Source of the DNA: CAYXXZ01 sp964469165
GTDB lineage: Bacteria > Pseudomonadota > Gammaproteobacteria > Pseudomonadales > Porticoccaceae
Length of the DNA: 64,000 nt
Direction: 5' to 3'
Assembly: GCA_964469165.1 (NCBI GenBank)
Contig: CAYXXZ010000006.1
Location: 1-64,000 of the forward strand
Below are positions 56,901 through 64,000 of this stretch, one piece after another. The position numbers and the translations under genes were made by a program. The number at the start of each line of letters is the position of its first letter. The stretch's first letter is position 1. The notes beneath the pieces were generated by a model. The model was not told the DNA's origin and ran no database searches. It saw nothing but the letters and a program-made list of their open reading frames with translations.

Positions 56901-57121
56901 ACGAGGTATTCCGCCGTACCCGCATTGGCAACACCTATGTCAATCGCACCATGATCGGTGCGGTGGTGGGTTCGCAACCCTTCGGCGGCCAGGGCCTGTC
57001 GGGCACAGGCCCCAAAGCCGGAGGGCCGCACTATCTGCTGCGCTTTGTCACCGAAAAAAGCTGGAGCGAAAATCTGAATGCCCGCGGCGGCGATCCGGAA
57101 CTGCTCAATCTGCGCGACTGA
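53999..57121 (+). CDS. putA: bifunctional proline dehydrogenase / P5C dehydrogenase
   Basis: A 1040-residue PutA that oxidises proline to glutamate in two steps with substrate channelling. The FAD barrel contains VRLVKGAYWDTEIKRAQ (about 340) and the substrate tail of the PRODH domain (ANSSFIHH, about 466). The aldehyde dehydrogenase domain has ETGGQNAML (Glu 795) and GQRCSALR (Cys 829). The N-terminal ribbon-helix-helix repressor domain of enteric PutA is absent, so this form cannot autoregulate by DNA binding. GGAGG precedes the ATG. It is monocistronic. Confidence 0.96.
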   Translation: MGGQDLDALRRAVREHKLCDEHLLVQRLLDRDTPPPAQMQEALERARAAVATCRAQPGQALVDELLREFSLSSEEGILLMCLAESLLRVPDADTADRLIADKIADGQWQKHRDPDHPRLVNAAVWGLSLSRRWVDPARGDGNLVQRLVSRVGEPLVRSAMRRAMKLMGEHYVFAESMAAATSRAAKQDGLLHSYDMLGEGARSAEDAHKYWQAYGAAISALGQAQRGADPFEQRDGISVKLSALHPRYEFSQSRRVMAELLPRLRELCLMAQDAGIGLTLDAEEADRLDLSLDLIAALAFDPALKHWQGLGLAVQAYQKRALPLCHWLAALAHNSGQRLMVRLVKGAYWDTEIKRAQQLGLSDYPVFTRKVHTDLNYLACAQQLLDATPHLFPQFATHNAGTLAMVAALAGERPFELQRLHGMGDALYAQLPQLMPNHRPAVRVYAPVGSHRELLPYLVRRLLENGANSSFIHHFLDDDLPLTELLHDPWRQAAESEPHRHSHIPLPRLLYRAAGEARDASAGLDLNEATTVTVLERACADALGSNWQAAPMLTDTASPDSTGQPVIRPADTGRRLGMMQPTSAAQARAALQIAAAAQPEWNDKGVEARAQLLDAMAGALEANRERLIALLAHEGGRTLRDGVDEVREAVDFCRYYALQARESLRERRLPGPSGEDNRLSLHGRGVFLCISPWNFPLAIFTGQIAAALVSGNTVLAKPAEATPLVAAEAVRLFRKAGLPPQVLQLLPGSGALIGDTLLRDSRLAGVAFTGSTATAQHINRQLAARDGAIATLIAETGGQNAMLVDSTALPEQVVDDVIASAFHSAGQRCSALRVLFLQEEIADEFSGRLVAALQEQRIGDPARITTDIGPVIDARARDKLLAHIERMTQEAQLLGRLEVPAGLENGTFVAPHIFAIERLDQLHEEVFGPILHIIRYRHDHLDAVIAQINDSGYGLTLGIHSRITGFADEVFRRTRIGNTYVNRTMIGAVVGSQPFGGQGLSGTGPKAGGPHYLLRFVTEKSWSENLNARGGDPELLNLRD

Positions 57122-57167
57122 CGAGAAAAGAGGGCGGAGAGTGGCGGGGAAATCTCAACACCACTCG

Positions 57168-57190
57168 CCCTTCCTCGGGCAGCTTTTTTA
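57168..57190. terminator. short hairpin with T-run after putA
   Basis: GCCC-TTCCTC-GGGC is followed by AGCTTTTTT, 47 bp after the putA stop. The stem is only four pairs, so it is a weak call. It overlaps the end of the convergent gene. Confidence 0.4.
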
Positions 57191-58360
57191 TTCCGGATTA
57201 CCGAAAACCCTGGATCTCAGCATTTCCAGCTCGGCTTCGCTTTCTGGCGGAAGATGGGTACCACTGGAACCGGTATTGAAAAATATCAGGTAATTTTCGT
57301 ATTCCCCATAGCAATGGCGGGCGATCGGATGGCTGCTGTATTCGAGCATGCACTGTTTGAGGTACATGTCGGCCAGAGAATAGTAGAAGCGATATTCGAG
57401 CAGACGATCGCTGACGGCGAGCCAGTACAGCCATTGCGGCACCATGCTTGCGTCTGTTTCCTCATTCAGTGCCCGATACAACTCGCCACGCAGCCAGACG
57501 ATTTGCGGCCGCCGGGTTTCCGGCAAGTAGATGCGCGCCGCTGATTTATCGCCCGCCTTGCCAAGCCATGTCTCGACCAGAGTGCCGAGGCTCTCCCGAT
57601 CGGGATGTGTACTGATGTCGGTCTGCGTTTGCAGCTCCGCAAGGCCGTCGCGCCAGGCGCGCAGATCTTTTTCCAGGGTGACGGCCAGGCCCTCATGCTG
57701 CACGAACTCGGCGATGACCTCCTGGAGAGCTGTCGGCGACTTCTTTACCTGGAGGGCGGTGAGCAGCAGGCGCTCGAACGCAGTCCTGGTGCGGCTGTTG
57801 TCGACAAGCGTTTCGTGCTGCTGCAGCCAGCTTTCGTAAGCCGTGAACGCGGCATCGTACTGCCTTGTCATGAAAAGAAACTCGCCATTCACAAATGAAT
57901 CCGCCGAGCCGCCAGTGACTGCAGGCGCCAGCCACGAAGCGGTTCTGTCATCCTGTGTATGACAGGTGGCGCAGACGCTGACGGCGCTGCGCAGCAAGTC
58001 CACCGCGTAGGCGTCACGCCCCTGAGTGAGTTCGCTCTGAGCCTGCTTCAGTTGGCTGGCAAGAATTTCATAGGAAATCTGATAGGTGGCCGTGGAGGCC
58101 GCCATTGGCGCCAGATTGGCGACGTGGCTTTGCATGTCGCCAAGGGTGTCCGCGATCAGCTCTCGGTCAGCAGGATCGAGCTGCTCACGGCCATAGATCA
58201 ACGGCAGCAACACCTGTACATCGCCGGCCAGGCTGTGCATGCTGGCGAAAACGCCTGTATCGTCGTTTGGCCGCGACTCCTCCGCGCAAACAAGCCAGGG
58301 TAACATGGCAACGAGGGCGACTTTCAGTAACAGTGTTGGCCGATGCAAGATTGGACTCAC
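57188..58360 (-). CDS. periplasmic c-type cytochrome-like protein, unknown function
   Basis: A 390-residue exported protein. The signal peptide HRPTLLLKVALVAMLPWLVCA is followed by a helical domain. A single haem c motif, CATCH, lies in LLRSAVSVCATCHTQDD. The C-terminal half is helical with a Tyr- and Cys-rich end (YKYYSLADMYLKQC-type stretch). No known domain beyond the haem site is recognised. The GTG at 58358-58360 is chosen for its AGGAG and because it places the signal at the N-terminus; the frame is open 39 codons further. It is divergent from the TonB receptor. Confidence 0.7.
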   Translation of the reverse strand: MSPILHRPTLLLKVALVAMLPWLVCAEESRPNDDTGVFASMHSLAGDVQVLLPLIYGREQLDPADRELIADTLGDMQSHVANLAPMAASTATYQISYEILASQLKQAQSELTQGRDAYAVDLLRSAVSVCATCHTQDDRTASWLAPAVTGGSADSFVNGEFLFMTRQYDAAFTAYESWLQQHETLVDNSRTRTAFERLLLTALQVKKSPTALQEVIAEFVQHEGLAVTLEKDLRAWRDGLAELQTQTDISTHPDRESLGTLVETWLGKAGDKSAARIYLPETRRPQIVWLRGELYRALNEETDASMVPQWLYWLAVSDRLLEYRFYYSLADMYLKQCMLEYSSHPIARHCYGEYENYLIFFNTGSSGTHLPPESEAELEMLRSRVFGNPE

Positions 58361-58601
58361 AGTATTCTCCTGGCGGTTCGTTCCGTATTTTTCATGGTGG
58401 GCACAATTCAGCGCGCCATTATAGATCAGGTCGTATAGAACGGCGTCTGTTGAAGGCGCATGGTGATCGAAGTCCATTCTCGCCTTCTTCCCGTCGCAAC
58501 AAATCCTTTCTCCGTCAAATCACGGTAACAAAAGCCACGTATTTTGCTGCGCCATTGGATTCCGAATTGCTCACAACCAAAGAACGATGGAGAAATACCC
58601 G

Positions 58602-61148
58602 ATGCAACAGCAGAACAAACCCGTCACCGCCAGAAAATCGCTCGCCGCCGTCATCGGGCTCATCATGGCCGTCCAGGCCTTCGGCAGCTCATCCGACAAT
58701 GACGATGCGCTTCAGGAAGTGATCGTTTACGGCTCCCGCGGAGCACTCATCAACGCACTCGAAAAACAGCGTGAATCCAACAAGGTTTCCAGTGTGGTCG
58801 ACTCCGATGCCATGGGTAATTTCGCCGACATCAATGTGTCAGAGTCACTGCGCCGGCTGCCTGGCATCATGGTCGAGAACGATCAGGGGGAAGGCCGCTA
58901 TGTGTCCGTGCGCGGCATGAACGCAGACCTCAATGCCATGACCATCAACGGCGTCAGCACGGCATCTCCGGAAAACCGTCGTGGCGTCATGCTCGATGGT
59001 GTGCCGACGGATCTGCTCGAGTCGATGACCGTCTACAAAACCCTGACGCCCGACCTCGATGCCGACACCATCGGCGGCGCCATCGACCTGGAGACGATCT
59101 CCGCCTTCAAATACGACAGTTTTTTCGCCAGGATCAAGGCAGAGTCTTCCTACAACGAGTTGACCAAGGACGGCAACAATCCCAACCTGGCGCTGACGGT
59201 GACCAACCGTTTCGACATGGCCGGCGGCGAATTGGGTGCTGCGTTGACCCTGAGCGACCAAACGCGCCGAATCGTCGCGGAAAACAGCGAAACCGGCGGC
59301 TGGGGCGAGGAATCCATCGACTCCGACTGGGAAATGCGCCACTACGATCTGGAACGCGAGCGCCAGGGTATCGTCCTCAATCTGGATTTCCACGCCAACA
59401 GCGGCAACAAATACTACCTGCGCATGTTCCACAACGAATACACTGATACCGAAGACCGCTCCAAATGGGAAGTGCGCCGCGCCATGGAGGAAGACGCGCA
59501 GATCGACGGCGATATTTACACCTATCCGTTCCAGCGCGTAGACACTGAGTCGCGCCCGCGCGTGGAAGTGCGCACGATCAGCTCTTTCCAGCTTGGCGGT
59601 GAATTCCAGTTTTCCGACAGAAGCACGCTCAGGGCCGAGGTTTTCGCTTCCGAAGCAGAACAGGACGATACCGACAAGTGGAACGGCATCTACCGTAGCC
59701 GCCAGCTCAACAATACGCCTCTGACCTACGACAACAGCAATCCCAAAAAACCCGTGGTCAACTTCGCGCAGGAACTCTACGACCCGGCCAATTTCGCATT
59801 CAATGCGCTGGAATCGGAAGTGGCCGTGACCAAGGACCAGGACATCGGGTTCCGCTTTGACTTGAGCTATGCGATGAGCAACACCACAGAACTCAAGTAC
59901 GGCGTCAAATACCGCCAGCGCGAAAAGGAAAACGATTTCAATTTCTGCGGTTACGAGCCAGTCAACGATGCCACTCTCGCCGACCACGACCACCGTTTCA
60001 TCGGCGATTATCTGGGCAACGTCCACGGCCCCTCACCCACCTACGGCGGTGTGCGAGCCCTGATTCCCACGCTCGGCAGCGGCAGCGTCGCCCTGTCGGA
60101 CGGTACCAGCTGTCGCGCTCCCGGCGACCTGTACGAGCTGAGTGGCGACGAGGACGTGGAATCCATCGCCGCCGACTGGTACACGGATGAAGATATCGGC
60201 GCCGGTTACCTCATGGCCACGACCATCACCGATTTCGCCACCTACGTCTACGGCCTGCGCTATGAAAAAACCAAGGCCACCTATCGTGGAAAATTGCTCG
60301 ACGACGAGGTCTTCGCCGGCAATGTCTCCTACAAGAACGACTACGGTTTCTGGGCACCGTCTCTCAACATCACCTTCAACCTCGCCGAAGACCAGCTGCT
60401 GCGCCTGGGTATCTTCCGCTCGCTGGTGCGCCCCGGTTTCGGCGAGAGCAGTGCCGGCGCGGAAATTGACGTGGAAGACAACGAGATCGAGGGCGGCAAC
60501 CCGGACATCGACCCAACCACGGCGTGGAACTTCGACCTCAGCTACGAATATTACGTGAACGACGAAACCTTTATCGGCGGCGGCCTGTTCTACAAGGACA
60601 TCGAAGATGCCATCGTCGAGGTGGATGCCGCCAATGTTATCTTGCGCGGACAGCTGTGGGATCATGTTCAAACCTACATCAACACGAGTGGAAGCAGCAT
60701 CTGGGGCGGCGAAGTCGCTTTCCAGACAGCCCTGCAAAACGGCTTCGTCATGGCGCTCAACTACACCTATGCGGATGGTGAAACCGACCTCCCGGAAAAC
60801 TCTGCCTACGGCGTGCGCACCATTCCCTATTTCAAGCAGGCCAAGCACACGGCGAACCTGACGCTGGGCTATTCCAAAGGCCCCTGGGATTTGCGCATCA
60901 CCGGCAACTACCGCGATGACTTTCTCGATGCCATCGGTAACAGCGCGCTCACCGACAGATATACCAGCGACTTCTTCCAGGTCGACCTCAATGCCAAATA
61001 CCGCTTCAACGATCACCTGACGTTGCGGGCATCGGCCATCAACCTCAACGACCGTCCCGAGTATTACTATTTTGGCAACAAGAGCCGCATGTCCCAGTAC
61101 GACGAATTTGGTACGACCTACGAATTCGGCTTTACCTATACATTCTGA
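58602..61148 (+). CDS. TonB-dependent outer-membrane receptor
   Basis: An 848-residue receptor. After a signal peptide the TonB box region (EVIVYGSRGALINALEKQ) leads into the plug, with SESLRRLPGIMVENDQGEGR, VSVRGMNADLNAMTINGV and LDADTIGGAIDLET typical of the TIGR01782 class found in Xanthomonas, Caulobacter and marine gammaproteobacteria. The barrel ends in a terminal aromatic (YTF). That class usually imports plant or algal carbohydrates or phosphorylated compounds. An exported pyrophosphatase gene follows after 92 bp and a terminator. The ATG at 58602 has GGAG upstream. Confidence 0.93.
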   Translation: MQQQNKPVTARKSLAAVIGLIMAVQAFGSSSDNDDALQEVIVYGSRGALINALEKQRESNKVSSVVDSDAMGNFADINVSESLRRLPGIMVENDQGEGRYVSVRGMNADLNAMTINGVSTASPENRRGVMLDGVPTDLLESMTVYKTLTPDLDADTIGGAIDLETISAFKYDSFFARIKAESSYNELTKDGNNPNLALTVTNRFDMAGGELGAALTLSDQTRRIVAENSETGGWGEESIDSDWEMRHYDLERERQGIVLNLDFHANSGNKYYLRMFHNEYTDTEDRSKWEVRRAMEEDAQIDGDIYTYPFQRVDTESRPRVEVRTISSFQLGGEFQFSDRSTLRAEVFASEAEQDDTDKWNGIYRSRQLNNTPLTYDNSNPKKPVVNFAQELYDPANFAFNALESEVAVTKDQDIGFRFDLSYAMSNTTELKYGVKYRQREKENDFNFCGYEPVNDATLADHDHRFIGDYLGNVHGPSPTYGGVRALIPTLGSGSVALSDGTSCRAPGDLYELSGDEDVESIAADWYTDEDIGAGYLMATTITDFATYVYGLRYEKTKATYRGKLLDDEVFAGNVSYKNDYGFWAPSLNITFNLAEDQLLRLGIFRSLVRPGFGESSAGAEIDVEDNEIEGGNPDIDPTTAWNFDLSYEYYVNDETFIGGGLFYKDIEDAIVEVDAANVILRGQLWDHVQTYINTSGSSIWGGEVAFQTALQNGFVMALNYTYADGETDLPENSAYGVRTIPYFKQAKHTANLTLGYSKGPWDLRITGNYRDDFLDAIGNSALTDRYTSDFFQVDLNAKYRFNDHLTLRASAINLNDRPEYYYFGNKSRMSQYDEFGTTYEFGFTYTF

Positions 61149-61170
61149 TAGCAACAAAAAAACAACACTG

Positions 61171-61197
61171 GTCCCCGCTTCGCGGGGACTTTTTTTC
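61171..61197 (+). terminator. intrinsic terminator after the TonB receptor gene
   Basis: GTCCCCGC and GCGGGGAC enclose a TTC loop and are followed by eight T-rich bases, 22 bp after the stop. Confidence 0.92.
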
Positions 61198-61240
61198 TCA
61201 CCCCATTATTTTCATAGTGTAGCCAACGAGGATAACCGCC

Positions 61241-61870
61241 ATGCTGATCCGCTCATTGTTTGTATTTTGCACATTGTTTTCCACCCTGGCAGACGCCCGC
61301 GATTCAGTGCCTGCTGAACGAGGCGCGGTCACCAACATCATGCATTACCCGCAGCCCAGGAGTGCACCCGATGAGGTTTTTGCCGTTATCGAGATTCCCG
61401 CCGGCACCTTCACCAAATACGAACTGGACCACGACACCGGCTTTCTGATCGCCGACCGCTTCCAATCCATGCCCGTGGTATACCCGGCCAACTATGGCAC
61501 CCTGCCCTCCACGCTTGCCGGCGACAACGACCCTCTTGATATCCTGGTCTACACCCGCGAACCCGTCATTCCCGGCGCGCTCATCAAGGTCAAACCGATC
61601 GGCGTACTCAAAATGCTCGACGGCGGCGAGCAGGATGACAAGATCATCGCCGTACCCGTCGATGACGTCGATCCGACCTATGCCAATATCGACAGTATTA
61701 TCGACCTTCCCGCCATCGAACATCAGCGCCTGCTCGCCTTCTTTCGGGTATATAAGCAACTGCCCGAGGGACGCAAGGTGATAGAGTTGCAGAACACCGG
61801 TGACGCAAAAGACGCCCGCCAGACCGTCAACGATGCACTGCGAGCTTATGAAAGAAACACGTCAAACTGA
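61241..61870 (+). CDS. exported inorganic pyrophosphatase
   Basis: A 209-residue family I pyrophosphatase. The metal-binding signature is GDNDPLDIL, with KYELD, YPANYGTLP and DGGEQDDKIIAVP around the active site. Unlike the usual cytoplasmic enzyme it begins with a plausible signal peptide (LIRSLFVFCTLFSTLADA, cleavage before RDS). It lies downstream of a TonB receptor. Hydrolysis of periplasmic pyrophosphate is suggested, but the export signal is predicted by eye only. Cytoplasmic purposes are possible if the signal is not used. Confidence 0.87.
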   Translation: MLIRSLFVFCTLFSTLADARDSVPAERGAVTNIMHYPQPRSAPDEVFAVIEIPAGTFTKYELDHDTGFLIADRFQSMPVVYPANYGTLPSTLAGDNDPLDILVYTREPVIPGALIKVKPIGVLKMLDGGEQDDKIIAVPVDDVDPTYANIDSIIDLPAIEHQRLLAFFRVYKQLPEGRKVIELQNTGDAKDARQTVNDALRAYERNTSN

Positions 61871-62052
61871 AGCCAACTCTCGCGGCCTACGCAGTCATAG
61901 GAGTATTCGCCTGTCGCAGGAAACTGTGTTGACGTTGCAGCGCGTGCGGTGGGTCGCCCGCAATAGTGCTCGATCTCACTTTGCGGACCCGCTGTCCGTA
62001 CAGGGCGGTTATACGAAAATCGATGCCCGCGTTGCTCTGATGCCCAGACGAA

Positions 62053-62088
62053 AAATGGGAAGTTGCTCTGAAATGGGAAGTTGCTCTG
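62053..62088. repeat. exact 18-bp tandem duplication
   Basis: AAATGGGAAGTTGCTCTG occurs twice back to back and leads into a GTAGGAGCCTGCC fragment of the dispersed repeat family. The surrounding stretch 61871-62234 holds no gene that I can support. Confidence 0.8.
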
Positions 62089-62234
62089 TAGGAGCCTGCC
62101 CCATAGCCCACCCTCTCAGAACCTTTTACGATTTTCAAGGGAGCAAGTCAGAGCAAGGGGCAAGTCTTGCTTCTTGCTCGAACCGAAAAACCTGAAAGAC
62201 AAAAGGCAAGGCCTGACCAAAGGGCCTTGAAGCC

Positions 62235-62639
62235 TTAAACGTCGTTGATGACGCTACTAATTTTTCTATTTTCTATTACGACATATAAATTGCTGTAACA
62301 GGCGCCTCCATTTAAGTGATACGTTGCCACGAGCAATAGCGGCTTATGATCTTCTGCAAGATCGACAAACATTTCATATCCTTCGGAAGCCTCATCAAAA
62401 GCAAGCTCCGCAAATACTTCATGACCACCCATTTTTTCAATGTGGTCATATCTGAGCTGTATTCGATATAGAAAGCCCATCTCTGTAGCAGGAAAGGTCA
62501 GTCTAATCCACGTAGAGCCATCATGACCCTCCCTTAGACTGTCTTTTACATCTTGGTATTCTAGCCCGCAAAATTCTTCATTAGCGAATAAATTTAGCGA
62601 AAATAAAAGCAAAAATAAAAATGCACCAGTTTTCTTCAT
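62235..62639 (-). CDS. small secreted protein, unknown, AT-rich
   Basis: A 134-residue protein with a clear signal peptide (KKTGAFLFLLLFSLNLFA, cleavage before NEE). The mature part has one Cys near its start (EFCGLEYQDV) and another near its end (GGACYSNLYV), likely a disulfide. It shows no known domain. The ATG at 62637-62639 has AGGAG upstream. The gene is markedly more AT-rich than its neighbours and is flanked by GGCCTGACC-containing sequence on both sides (about 62208 and 62770), which hints at acquisition. Confidence 0.7.
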   Translation of the reverse strand: MKKTGAFLFLLLFSLNLFANEEFCGLEYQDVKDSLREGHDGSTWIRLTFPATEMGFLYRIQLRYDHIEKMGGHEVFAELAFDEASEGYEMFVDLAEDHKPLLLVATYHLNGGACYSNLYVVIENRKISSVINDV

Positions 62640-63088
62640 TTGGAACTCCTGGCGCTTAACACCCAGCACAGCGTAGTACAGCCCGCCCAACTGACACCCT
62701 TTTTTACATGCTGATCCATCTTCCAGATTCCGCTGTCTTTTACGAGCCGCCGCATCGATAAGCACCATTCAGGCCTGACCCTTGACCTCACACCCCCCGG
62801 AATTAATTTAGTTTATTTTCTTAATCTGCTTTCACATTAAATTTTATCGAACACAGAAACCCGGACAAAAAAACCATACCCACATAGACTAAAACTGCTG
62901 AGTAAAGATTGTCAAAATACTCACCGTTGCGTTACCGCCCCAACACCAAGTGACAGCCATCATACATTGTGATCCCACACGATTTTTCAACAGTGTGGCT
63001 ACTAGCCCTTTTTTCCGGGACTGTATCGATGCTTCCACCTTTCCCAATCAACCCACCTGGAAAACCTAAAGAGGATGCACAGGCACAC
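62640..63088. other. 449-bp AT-rich intergenic stretch
   Basis: No gene, RNA or strong terminator is seen. The stretch 62800-62930 is strongly AT-rich and could hold the promoter of the small secreted protein or be foreign DNA. Confidence 0.5.
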
Positions 63089-64000
63089 TCAAACAAACAG
63101 CTCTCCGCCCGCCAACTTTTCGGCCACGATACGCGGCGGCAGGAAACGCTCGCCGTAGGCTTCGGCAAGGGCGTTGCAGCGGTCGATGAAATTCTGCAGT
63201 CCGTAGGTATTCACGAACTGAAGAAGTCCTCCCGTCCACTGGGGTGTACCGATACCGAGCAGCGATCCGATATTGCCGTCCGCCACGGAGCGCAGCACGC
63301 CTTCCTCCAGGCATTTGAGCGCTTCGATCACCTGGCGGAACAACAGTCGGTCTTTCGCATCCTGCTGGGAAATCTCCGCACCGGGCTTGGCGAAAGCGTC
63401 GACCAGCCCCGGCCACAGGTATTTTTTTCCCTCAGGCGGATATTCGTAAAAACCACCGCCGTGGTGACGCCCTCCGCGGCCGAATTCCGTGACCATCTTT
63501 TCCGCCACGGCAAAGGCCGCGCTTCTGTCCGAACCCTTGCCGTAAATACCGATGGCTTTTTGCGCGGCGACGATGCGGCGCGATAATTCCAGGCTCACCT
63601 CGTCGAATACGGTGAGTGGCCCCACCGGCATGCCCACAGCCTTGCCCATGTTGTCGATAAAGGCCGCGTCATAACCTTCCTGAAGCAGGCGGCTGCCTTC
63701 GTCGATATAGGTGATGAAGGTGCGCGAGGTGAAAAAGCCCAGGGAGTCGTTGACCAGGATCGGTGTTTTACCGATACGGCGGGCAAAATCAAAGGCTTTG
63801 GCCAGAGTTTCGTCACTGGTTTTTTCGCCGCGAATGATCTCCACCAGCGGCATTTTGTCCACCGGGGAAAAGAAATGGGTGCCGATGAATTTTTCTGGAT
63901 GCGCACTCGCCTGCGCCAACATGGCGATAGGCAACGTTGATGTGTTCGAGGAAAAGACACCATCCGGCGCCAACAGAGGCTCTGCCTCTTGCGTCACCTT
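63089..64000 (-). CDS. fatty-acid oxidation multifunctional enzyme, 3-hydroxyacyl-CoA dehydrogenase part (FadB/FadJ-like, cut by window edge)
   Basis: The last ~304 residues of a FadB/FadJ-type alpha subunit; the frame enters from the right edge. SSNTSTLPIAMLAQASAHP and GTHFFSPVDKMPLVEIIRG are the 3-hydroxyacyl-CoA dehydrogenase core with the catalytic His, followed by GKTPILVNDSLGFFTSRTF and two C-terminal domain repeats. The first part with the crotonase domain and NAD-binding loop lies outside. In this family the enzyme carries out hydration and NAD-dependent oxidation in beta-oxidation with a FadA/FadI thiolase partner. Confidence 0.92.
   Translation of the reverse strand, partial: KVTQEAEPLLAPDGVFSSNTSTLPIAMLAQASAHPEKFIGTHFFSPVDKMPLVEIIRGEKTSDETLAKAFDFARRIGKTPILVNDSLGFFTSRTFITYIDEGSRLLQEGYDAAFIDNMGKAVGMPVGPLTVFDEVSLELSRRIVAAQKAIGIYGKGSDRSAAFAVAEKMVTEFGRGGRHHGGGFYEYPPEGKKYLWPGLVDAFAKPGAEISQQDAKDRLLFRQVIEALKCLEEGVLRSVADGNIGSLLGIGTPQWTGGLLQFVNTYGLQNFIDRCNALAEAYGERFLPPRIVAEKLAGGELFV

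Noticed and set aside
62640..62790. Integron attC site next to the AT-rich secreted-protein gene
   Set aside because: No paired GTTRRRY and RYYYAAC core sites with the right internal complementarity could be found.
62969..63586. Plus-strand open frame opposite the FadB/FadJ-like gene
   Set aside because: Its body is antisense to a conserved dehydrogenase domain and it has no recognisable features of its own.

Overview
The window is GC-rich (roughly 60%) gammaproteobacterial chromosome. The gene set (RegB/RegA-type redox regulators, a queA-tgt...secD-secF block, TonB receptor, PutA, B12-dependent mutase, Rieske oxygenase, P450, beta-oxidation genes) fits an aerobic, oil- or lipid-degrading marine group such as the Halieaceae/Cellvibrionales. 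That placement is an inference from gene content, not a measured phylogeny.

Layout. 1-10.4 kb: the end of an RND efflux pump, a YhaN/YhaO-like DNA repair pair followed by a coupled 59-residue ORF, a ClsC-type cardiolipin synthase, and a truncated haemoglobin / redoxin / YeaR-like trio. 10.6-22.5 kb: housekeeping genes, namely tRNA-Ala, gltX, a RegBA-like two-component system, tadA, a nucleoside transporter, secF and secD, an inserted mscL where yajC would be expected, tgt, queA and tRNA-Leu(CAA). 22.5-30.8 kb: an 8.3-kb integrated element bounded by a duplicated tRNA-Leu 3' end. It carries a P4-type integrase, AlpA-like regulator, small coupled ORFs, Toprim primase, DUF927 helicase and a dense array of 9-bp repeats that looks like a replication origin, but no capsid genes. 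30.8-32.7 kb: tail-fibre-type phage remnants and a HigBA toxin-antitoxin pair.

33.9-44.8 kb is a catabolic region. A tightly overlapping minus-strand operon encodes an acyl-CoA ligase, both subunits of a divergent B12-dependent acyl-CoA mutase, its MeaB chaperone, a Rieske ferredoxin and a Rieske oxygenase. Nearby are TetR and AraC regulators, a START-like protein and a cytochrome P450. Together they suggest oxidation, CoA activation and carbon-skeleton rearrangement of an unknown branched or alicyclic acid. 45.0-48 kb is a polar amino-acid ABC transporter. 48.6-51.5 kb holds purB, a ribosomal oxygenase and thpR. 51.8-57.1 kb holds an enoyl-CoA hydratase/isomerase, an acyl-CoA dehydrogenase and PutA. 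57.2-61.9 kb holds a c-type cytochrome-like protein, a TonB-dependent receptor and an exported inorganic pyrophosphatase. The right edge cuts a FadB/FadJ-like multifunctional enzyme.

Intergenic space is unusually rich in dispersed palindromic repeats. At least three families recur across the window, including a triple-nested inverted repeat at 40626-40857. The observations most worth following are the iteron-like array of the integrated element and the mutase/Rieske operon, whose mutase has lost the usual catalytic histidine.
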